The notes under the pieces were generated by a model. That model searched no databases and was not told the DNA's origin. It was given only the letters and a program-made list of their open reading frames with translations. The position numbers and the translations under genes were made by a program. From assembly GCA_028045305.1 (NCBI GenBank), contig JAOFTV010000008.1:18733-82732 (forward strand): a stretch of 64,000 nt of DNA, given 5' to 3'. Origin of the DNA: Opitutales bacterium (GTDB lineage: Bacteria; Verrucomicrobiota; Verrucomicrobiia; Opitutales; Seribacteraceae). Shown one piece after another: positions 59,001 through 64,000 of this stretch (position 1 is its first letter; every line of letters starts with the position of its first letter).

Positions 59001-59549
59001 GTCGATCTGTTTCCTGGTTTTTCACTCTCTTCTTTGTCTACTTCCGACAGGATGGAAGAGATGGAATTTCTCTTTCCTTCTGCAAGCACGGAACTATCCA
59101 AACTCGAATCAATTCTTCCTGATGATTCGCAACTTAAAAAATATTTATCGAGGGTAGATGGATCGGAATGGGCGGAATTGGAAAAGGATGGGTATTTGAC
59201 TGGGTTGGTCGATCTGGTCTTTCGTAATCGTGGACGTTATTACATTCTCGATTGGAAATCCAATCTCCTTAGCGGACGGGTGGATGGATTTGAACAGGCT
59301 GCCGTTGAGCAAGAGATGCATGATCATCATTACATTTTACAATACCACCTCTATGTACTCGCGATCTATAAATTTTTGAAATCCCGCATTCCTGGATTTT
59401 CATATGAGCGGGATTTCGGCGGGGTTTATTATTTGTTCACTCGTGGTATTCGACCATCTTCCAATCGCGGTATCTTTTTTGATCTCCCCTCCCTTTCAGT
59501 GGTTAGTGCCCTGGAAGATACCCTTTGCTCACCGGTTCCCTCCAAATGA
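56016..59549 (+). CDS. recB: Exodeoxyribonuclease V subunit beta (RecB)
   Basis: 3'-5' helicase and nuclease subunit for double-strand break repair. The Walker A loop S23-A-G-T-G-K-T29 lies in LLEASAGTGKTFALARIF, the Walker B DEFQDTD at 375-381, and later UvrD-type motifs include LTVHKSKGLEYP and RVLYVGLTRAS. The C-terminal nuclease domain has D1066 in GLVDLVF and D1079-W-K1081 in ILDWKSNLL, matching the Mg2+-binding D-(x)n-DxK centre of E. coli RecB. All key residues are intact, so helicase and nuclease are both expected to work. Flanked by recC and recD with overlaps. Confidence 0.95.
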   Translation: MKPISFDCAKEPLDEGVCLLEASAGTGKTFALARIFLRLVAEHGLEVSKILVVTFTTAATEELRGRIRELLVEALEMLQAEGCEIEDETIRQLASAGSNKDKYIRRIRLAITCFDEAVIHTIHGFCNRVLAENSLETYALFEAELDQSADDLITEAMHEYWRCSMADVHPVVAASASVSKLGTDELVKFYKSLPVTRSFQMGFGQDEDPALFREQLILGFELLKDSWIQGRDEYFQFIEKCVNKRNRAYTQSDRHARLLDDLLVKQSISPSGIEVLRQIRSSKLSVRKEFINDTKPQFSRQAEEFCLALDRFFTIVRIDGANYLRKRIEEWKNARGLLSFDDLLRLTADAVSRKTEAGESLRQSLRTSFEAALIDEFQDTDPVQFKIFQELFGSSEKHRMYLIGDPKQSIYRFRGADIEAYFEFARATGAKTYSLDKNFRTTSSLVRGINQFLSAPAESPFLHPQLPFHPVNPNFGGSADQNKLFQFGENSTPSFVIRELQTPGDRRPNKSITQGAIRIDMANEIFDLLNDGRVGGKEVSPGDIAVLVRSNSEAREVWEYFCSRGLPAVVFSDMSLFETEESRELCWVLQGIVDAQNDRSIRRALATGLLGMSSDDFQGWKDDPAEWERWVGQFRGIRQTWREQGIYVALRKLFRETGAIERNLKRPDGERRVTNFLHLSEVLHQATANNPMSPSSLVVWLRAKMDQKNRSNEEYQLRLESESAAIRILTVHKSKGLEYPITFLPFLGFSTEPKKGAFTYHDKDGQLTVGMRELANDEDLNRGYLAESREDARVLYVGLTRASSRCYLYHLPEVGAEQVPSSAQGRILQDITKSSSAGGIAGWIEQSGLNEEITHDYLSLNPTERGVRNGQTAEFRVTPDSLLSEVFPRGRTLPTGNRIESFSSLTKQVDFNGFDLDGVSVEEGEKMDGSISDDLIFKFPAGANAGNFMHDLFEHLSFNDSSGWEEMVGSKLEDHQFDSLTWKAPILKMVSHVMTVDLFPGFSLSSLSTSDRMEEMEFLFPSASTELSKLESILPDDSQLKKYLSRVDGSEWAELEKDGYLTGLVDLVFRNRGRYYILDWKSNLLSGRVDGFEQAAVEQEMHDHHYILQYHLYVLAIYKFLKSRIPGFSYERDFGGVYYLFTRGIRPSSNRGIFFDLPSLSVVSALEDTLCSPVPSK

Positions 59550-61243
59550 AAAAGGATCAGGAAAACAGTCCGCATCTACTTGCTTTGGCACGGGCGGTCG
59601 GGTCTTTCTTTGAATCCCGGGAACCTCCCGAGCATTCTAAGGCTCTGGGAAGTTTGTGCGAACGCCTAACTTTGCAAAACGAAAAAGGAACCACCCATCT
59701 TCTTGCTTCTGAGTATCGGGACCTTTGTGCAGATCCGAGTATTTTTTCTCCTGTCGGGCAGGCAGATGAAAACCTTCCCCTTGTGCTGACCGCTTCAGGA
59801 AATTTGTATTTTCGCCGATACTTCGAATATGAGATAGAAATTGCCAAATATTTGGCTGCTCGAGCATGCCTCGAGCTCCGTTCTTTTTCCTCCGGTAGTC
59901 TGCAATTTTTTGACCAAGTAATTCGTCCCCATCTCGATGACTCCCAATCCTTAGCAGTGGGTGTAGGAATGCAAACGAACTTACTTTTTCTCACTGGTGG
60001 TCCAGGAACAGGTAAGACCCGTACTCTTGCTCTTTTGCTTGCTTGTATGCTGAAGGAATCTCCAGATCTTTCGATTGCATTAGCGGCTCCTACCGGGAAG
60101 TCTGCTCATCGAATACGCCAATCCATCGCCCAAACATTGGAAGATGTGGACCTTCCCAGTGAGGTTGCAGAAAAGTTGCTACATGGTGCCCGGGCAAGTA
60201 CCTTGCACCGATTACTCGGATCAGTTCACGGATCTGTCGACTTCAGGCGTAATGCTGGAAATCCTCTTTCTTGTGATGTCGTGGTGGTGGACGAGGTATC
60301 GATGGTTGATTTGCCCCTCATGGCGAAACTTTGCTCGGCTTTGAGTCAGGATACGGTTCTCATTCTCGCTGGCGATGCGGATCAATTATCACCCGTACAG
60401 GGCGGTGCAGTATTTAACTCATTGGTCCGCGAGCTTATTCCCAATACCTTTTATACCCACCAAAAAACAAACCTGGCACCCTTTTCAAAATTGGGGAGAT
60501 TTCAGGAAAGTAATCACCCCTTGGGCGGTTGCCTTGTAAATCTATCTCATTCCCATCGCCGATCCCGACAAGAACCATCAACTGATGAACTCGGCAATCT
60601 TTGTGATGCAATTCGCGAGGGGAGGGGCGAGGATGCGTTGTCAATGGTTCGTGCATCTGAAGATTCTCTTTGTTTGATCGAATCGCTGGACGATCCTGTG
60701 ATTCCACAATTGCTTCGGCAAGGCTTTGAATTCTTAAATCATTCAACCGGTCCGCAGGAAGCAATCTCAGCCCTTGGTAAATTTCGCATTCTTTGTGCTC
60801 ACAACCAGGGACGCTTTGGTGTAGATGGATGGAATGAAAGAGTGCAAAAGATCCTTCCTCCGAGAGTCGATAATCCTCTGCCAGTGGTAGTTGGAGTAAA
60901 TGACTATTCCATTGGATTGTTTAACGGGGACGATGGAGTGATCATGAATAACATCGCTCATTTTCCCGACGATCAGGGACTCAGGGAAATTTCTTGTTCC
61001 CGACTACCTGGTCATCAAATCGGGTATTGCACCACGATTCACCGTAGTCAGGGCTCAGAATTTGAGCAGGCTTTGATTGTTTTACCCCCTGCAGATGCCC
61101 GACTGCTCAGTCGAGAACTTCTCTATGTTGCAACCAGTCGGGCAAAGACGAAGGTTATTTTAATTGGTGACCCTCAATCCTTACTTGCTGCAGTTGAAAG
61201 AAGAGAAGATTCACGCTCGGGTATTTATTCTTTGATTCAGTGA
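59546..61243 (+). CDS. recD: Exodeoxyribonuclease V subunit alpha (RecD)
   Basis: 5'-3' superfamily 1 helicase of RecBCD. The Walker A loop G151-G-P-G-T-G-K-T158 is in LTGGPGTGKTRTLALLL, the Walker B around DEVSMVDLPLMAKL, and the C-terminal motif TIHRSQGSEFEQALIVLP with ATSRAKTKV is characteristic. At 565 residues it is slightly shorter than E. coli RecD. The ATG at 59546 overlaps the recB stop (ATGA); an in-frame start at 59525 would invade recB and is rejected. It closes a compact recC-recB-recD operon; the gap after it has no clear terminator. Confidence 0.93.
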   Translation: MKKDQENSPHLLALARAVGSFFESREPPEHSKALGSLCERLTLQNEKGTTHLLASEYRDLCADPSIFSPVGQADENLPLVLTASGNLYFRRYFEYEIEIAKYLAARACLELRSFSSGSLQFFDQVIRPHLDDSQSLAVGVGMQTNLLFLTGGPGTGKTRTLALLLACMLKESPDLSIALAAPTGKSAHRIRQSIAQTLEDVDLPSEVAEKLLHGARASTLHRLLGSVHGSVDFRRNAGNPLSCDVVVVDEVSMVDLPLMAKLCSALSQDTVLILAGDADQLSPVQGGAVFNSLVRELIPNTFYTHQKTNLAPFSKLGRFQESNHPLGGCLVNLSHSHRRSRQEPSTDELGNLCDAIREGRGEDALSMVRASEDSLCLIESLDDPVIPQLLRQGFEFLNHSTGPQEAISALGKFRILCAHNQGRFGVDGWNERVQKILPPRVDNPLPVVVGVNDYSIGLFNGDDGVIMNNIAHFPDDQGLREISCSRLPGHQIGYCTTIHRSQGSEFEQALIVLPPADARLLSRELLYVATSRAKTKVILIGDPQSLLAAVERREDSRSGIYSLIQ

Positions 61244-61347
61244 GTTTATTTTTTGCTGAAATAGTTAAAAGCAAGGACTTTGATTAACAAAAAAAGGCAA
61301 TTTATTCTATGATTGCATTTTAAAATTAAAAAAAGATGCAAATATTC

Positions 61348-61376
61348 TTGATTTTTTAACTTCTAGATTGGATATT
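61348..61376 (+). promoter_or_regulatory. Candidate promoter of the CBM-RTX gene
   Basis: TTGATT (61348-61353) and GATATT (61371-61376) are 17 bases apart, with five of six and four of six matches to the housekeeping consensus. They lie in a very AT-rich 168-base gap after recD, about 35 bases before the start codon. A TTGCAT/ATGCAA pair nearby may be chance. Confidence 0.4.
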
Positions 61377-61411
61377 TCTCTCTTACCTTTATCTAATCCC
61401 TTCTCGAAATT

Positions 61412-64000
61412 ATGAAAAAATCATCCAAGTCCCCCGCTAACAGGCTTAAAAAAATCGGTACAAAGTTTCTTGAAAACATTGTAGGTGGCAAAGGAGGTAA
61501 CCCTCGTGCCCTTTCTTTCGATGAGGAACATGCAATGGCGGATGTCCATGCGGATGAGGTTCTTGAGTTTGAAGATGGTGATGAGCGATTGATCGCACAT
61601 GAGGAAGCATTGGCTGCAGAGGAGGCTGTTGAGAACAATGCCGATTCTTCCGATGGAGGCAAAGGGGGAGTAGACATTCTCGGTGATGCGGTTGGTAAGG
61701 GTGGGGCATCAGAATCATCCAATGGATCTTCCGAGAAGGGTGAAAATCCATCCAATGGTACGACCAGCGATGCACCTGACATTTTGGGAACTTCTGCTGA
61801 TGCCGGAAGCCCTTCAACCGATTCTCCGGTTGATTCAACCCCCACAGAACTTGGTGTAGCTGCTGCTGAGCCTACCCCTGCAGTTGAGGCTTCTGGTGCG
61901 TCAGAAAGTGCAGTGGCTGATTCACCCTTGGACATTGCCCCAGAACCAGGTCAACCTGCTGAGCCTGCTCCTGCTGAGCCAGAAGTTGCAGCAGAACCTA
62001 CCCCAATTTCTGATATTCCTGCAGTACCTGAGAGTCCAATAGTTGACTCACCCTTGGACATTGCCCCTGAACCAGGTCAACCAGCAGAGCCTGATGCCCC
62101 CGCAGAACCAACTGCACCCGCTGAGCCTTCATATGTTGGCGAGTCGCCAACAGACCCTGGAATTTCCGATCCTGTTGCCGCTGAGGTCAATGAAACTACT
62201 CCTTCTACAACCTCAGAAAAAAGCGATGACGGATTGGTGCACGATGGTAAAATTACTGTTACTTTAGGCGGAGATGCATACAAAGGAAACCCACAGTATG
62301 CAATTGTTGTGGACGGTAAGGAAGTAAGTCGTGGCGAAGTAGACTGGTCAAAAGTCACGGATGGCGGTCAGGGCACAAGCAATGGAGAGGTTGTTTGGCA
62401 TGATGTTTCTGTGGACTATGACTTTTCAGAAGGTATGCCCAAAAATGTTGAAGTTAAATTTCTTCAGGACGCTTGGGGAGGACATGGCTCTGGAGAAGAT
62501 CGCAATTTGATTGTAGATAAAATTCAGGTGGATGGATTGTCCATCGAGTCTGAAGGAGATTTTACCAAATACGAAAGAGCCAATGGCACAACCATTGACG
62601 GTCAGGAAGGTATGTGGTGGAAAGGGGACCTGGAATTTAATGTAGGAGATGCATACGATTCCCATCTTCAGGATAAAGAAGCAACCAGTCAGTCAGATTC
62701 TAAAGAGACCCCTGAGCAGACTGATGTGTCCGCCGACCAACCTTCCGAGGAAAAGGAGCGACGCGGTGGTGAAGTGGCCAAGGTTGCTACACCCGAAGAA
62801 AGTCCAGCTGATCAAGAAACTGAAAAGTCTGGTACTGTAGATACTCCTGAAAAAGAGGAAGCAAAGCCTGAGGATAGTGCTACTCCAGCTCAACAAGCTG
62901 AGGAAGCTCCTAAGGAAGAGCGCGAGAATCTTCTTAAGAATCCTTCTTTTAACAGTGAAGTGGATGATGCAAAGATCAGGAATGGTCATTGGTCCTCTAT
63001 TACCACTCCCGATGGGTGGGAACTTACCAAAGGAAGTGGCGTAGAGATAATTGACGGTGAGCTGAATAAGTATGGTAAAGGTTCTAACGCCAATGATGTT
63101 GACGGTAATTACATTGAATTAGACGGTATAAATTCTTCCGGTATAGCTCAATCCATTGAAGCAAATGTTGGGCAAACTTACGACCTTGCCTTTGATTTTG
63201 GTGCCCGGGACGCACATGGTGGGGACAACAAAATGGAAGTCTGGTGGGAAGGTCAACTTGTGGATACCATTGAAAAGCAAGCGGACGGAGGTTCAAACTG
63301 GTCCACATACTCATACCAGGTAACTGCTGGCGATCCATCACAATTGGGAGACTTGACAGGTAAGTTAGAATTTCGATCCGTTGGAGATAATGACCGCGGT
63401 GGTGAACTCCTTGATAATGTCGCCTTGATGGTGGCGGAAAGTGAAGTTGTCGAAAAACCCGTTGAAGAAAAAGAACGCCGTGCGGGTGAAACATCCGCAG
63501 AAACAACTTCCGAGGACCCCTCTGGTAATACCATCACTGGAACTTCCGATGATGATGATATTCGAGGCACCAAGGAAGACGATACCATTCGTGGTGGTGC
63601 TGGAGATGACGACATCCGTGGAGGAGCCGGTGAAGACGAAATTCGCGGAGGCAAAGGAGACGATGATATTCGTGGTGGAGCAGGTAACGATGATATTCGT
63701 GGCGGAGCCGGAGATGATGATTTACGCGGAGGCAAGGGCGATGACACCATTCGTGGTGGAGCTGGTGATGATGATATTCGTGGAGGGCAGGGAGATGACG
63801 ACTTACGCGGAGGAAAAGGCGACGATACCATTCGTGGTGGAGCTGGAGACGATACCATTCGCGGGGGGCAAGGAGATGATGACCTGCGTGGAGGCAAAGG
63901 GGATGACACTATCCGTGGTGGAGCCGGAGATGATGATTTACGTGGCGGAGCAGGAGACGATGTGCTCAAGGGTGGAGCAGGAGATGATAGGCTGCTTGGT
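61412..64000 (+). CDS. Large modular protein: xylan-binding-like CBM, jelly-roll-like domain and RTX repeats (partial at right edge)
   Basis: An 863-codon open frame from ATG 61412 to the window end, so the C-terminus is missing. Residues 1-75 are charged without a Sec signal peptide, and 76-275 are a Pro/Glu/Ala-rich linker. Residues about 277-415 resemble a calcium-dependent xylan-binding carbohydrate module of the CBM36/60 type (KITVTLGGDAYKGNPQYAI, then VEVKFLQDAWGG). After another acidic linker, about 506-673 form a second jelly-roll-like domain (NLLKNPSFNSE...). Residues 710 onward are nonapeptide RTX repeats, which fold on calcium and are typical of type I-secreted proteins. Likely a secreted polysaccharide-binding or adhesion protein. 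No catalytic domain is seen yet; one could lie to the right. The antisense frames here are repeat shadows. Confidence 0.85.
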   Translation, partial: MKKSSKSPANRLKKIGTKFLENIVGGKGGNPRALSFDEEHAMADVHADEVLEFEDGDERLIAHEEALAAEEAVENNADSSDGGKGGVDILGDAVGKGGASESSNGSSEKGENPSNGTTSDAPDILGTSADAGSPSTDSPVDSTPTELGVAAAEPTPAVEASGASESAVADSPLDIAPEPGQPAEPAPAEPEVAAEPTPISDIPAVPESPIVDSPLDIAPEPGQPAEPDAPAEPTAPAEPSYVGESPTDPGISDPVAAEVNETTPSTTSEKSDDGLVHDGKITVTLGGDAYKGNPQYAIVVDGKEVSRGEVDWSKVTDGGQGTSNGEVVWHDVSVDYDFSEGMPKNVEVKFLQDAWGGHGSGEDRNLIVDKIQVDGLSIESEGDFTKYERANGTTIDGQEGMWWKGDLEFNVGDAYDSHLQDKEATSQSDSKETPEQTDVSADQPSEEKERRGGEVAKVATPEESPADQETEKSGTVDTPEKEEAKPEDSATPAQQAEEAPKEERENLLKNPSFNSEVDDAKIRNGHWSSITTPDGWELTKGSGVEIIDGELNKYGKGSNANDVDGNYIELDGINSSGIAQSIEANVGQTYDLAFDFGARDAHGGDNKMEVWWEGQLVDTIEKQADGGSNWSTYSYQVTAGDPSQLGDLTGKLEFRSVGDNDRGGELLDNVALMVAESEVVEKPVEEKERRAGETSAETTSEDPSGNTITGTSDDDDIRGTKEDDTIRGGAGDDDIRGGAGEDEIRGGKGDDDIRGGAGNDDIRGGAGDDDLRGGKGDDTIRGGAGDDDIRGGQGDDDLRGGKGDDTIRGGAGDDTIRGGQGDDDLRGGKGDDTIRGGAGDDDLRGGAGDDVLKGGAGDDRLLG
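61919..62092 (+). repeat. Duplicated linker segment in the CBM-RTX protein
   Basis: A 48-base block coding for DSPLDIAPEPGQPAEP occurs at 61919-61966 and again at 62045-62092, offset by 126 bases. Only a few synonymous differences separate the copies, so this is a recent internal duplication of the linker. Confidence 0.8.
63539..64000 (+). repeat. RTX nonapeptide (27-base) repeat array
   Basis: Seventeen tandem nine-residue units, each 27 bases, with consensus GG-(A/K/Q)-GDD-(D/T)-(I/L)-R, run from 63539 to the window end. The first two units are degenerate (GTSDDDDIR, GTKEDDTIR). Most units end in arginine, while the last two read GGAGDDVLK and GGAGDDRLL, closer to ordinary RTX. Units 8-10 and 11-13 form an 81-base higher-order repeat. 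Confidence 0.92.

Noticed and set aside
61393..61935. Minus-strand Ser/Pro-rich open frame opposite the CBM-RTX gene start
   Set aside because: Low-complexity antisense shadow of the acidic linker on the coding strand.
63253..63969. Minus-strand repeat protein of SSPAPPR-type units
   Set aside because: Antisense of the RTX array; the plus-strand frame has proper RTX spacing and an upstream domain structure.
63539..64000. CRISPR array
   Set aside because: Tandem units have no spacers, a 27-base coding period and remain in one reading frame.

Overview
The window looks like chromosomal DNA of a Verrucomicrobiota bacterium, probably an Opitutia/Puniceicoccales-like marine lineage. This is inferred from gene content only: a full division and cell-wall (dcw) cluster with a divergent FtsZ, a MurC-MurB fusion, a large PVC-type dehydrogenase/cytochrome c protein, a nickel superoxide dismutase, and Gram-negative markers (LpxK, an outer-membrane barrel candidate). 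MurE carries the DNPR motif of meso-diaminopimelate-adding enzymes. Base composition is moderately AT-rich and fairly even. I see no phage genes, insertion sequences, integrases, rRNA or CRISPR arrays.

Region 1 (1-17549, all +) is the dcw cluster: a probable ftsL tail, ftsI, murE, murF, mraY, murD, a triple-LysM protein, ftsW, murG, a murC-murB fusion, ddl, ftsQ, ftsA, ftsZ. Most genes abut or overlap by a few bases. Together they make lipid II from UDP-MurNAc, cross-link it at the septum and build the Z-ring. Region 2 (17606-24624, all -) holds a small barrel-like secreted protein, a SNF2-family ATPase 13 bases after alaS, and leuB. Region 3 (24830-33077, all +) is the expression and folding block: nusA, infB, rbfA, then dnaK behind a good sigma70-like promoter and a set of TGTCAC palindromes, then groES-groEL closed by a strong UUCG-loop terminator.

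Region 4 (33193-38356, -) is a tight run panD, class V aminotransferase, topB, a cysteine-less FmdB-like protein and lipA. lpxK (+) converges on hemF-hemE (-), with overlapping stop codons. Then come a cyclic-nucleotide-binding/pseudo-receiver/STAS-like protein (-), a class I disulfide oxidoreductase (+), the 1207-residue SGNH-like/PVC/cytochrome c protein (-), a YugP-type membrane zinc peptidase (-) and rhamnulokinase (+).

Region 5 (50640-64000) holds an exported-looking Ni-SOD (-), tRNA-Arg(TCT), a FAS1 protein with its own terminator (-), a recC-recB-recD operon (+), and the first 863 codons of a large modular protein (+). That protein has a xylan-binding-like calcium CBM, a second jelly-roll-like domain and an RTX repeat tract that runs off the right edge.

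No wholly new multi-gene system is evident. The best leads are the FtsZ with altered catalytic and nucleotide-loop residues, the Ni-SOD whose signal peptide could expose the metal-binding histidine, the cyclic-nucleotide/pseudo-receiver/STAS protein, the palindromes upstream of dnaK, and the CBM-RTX protein.
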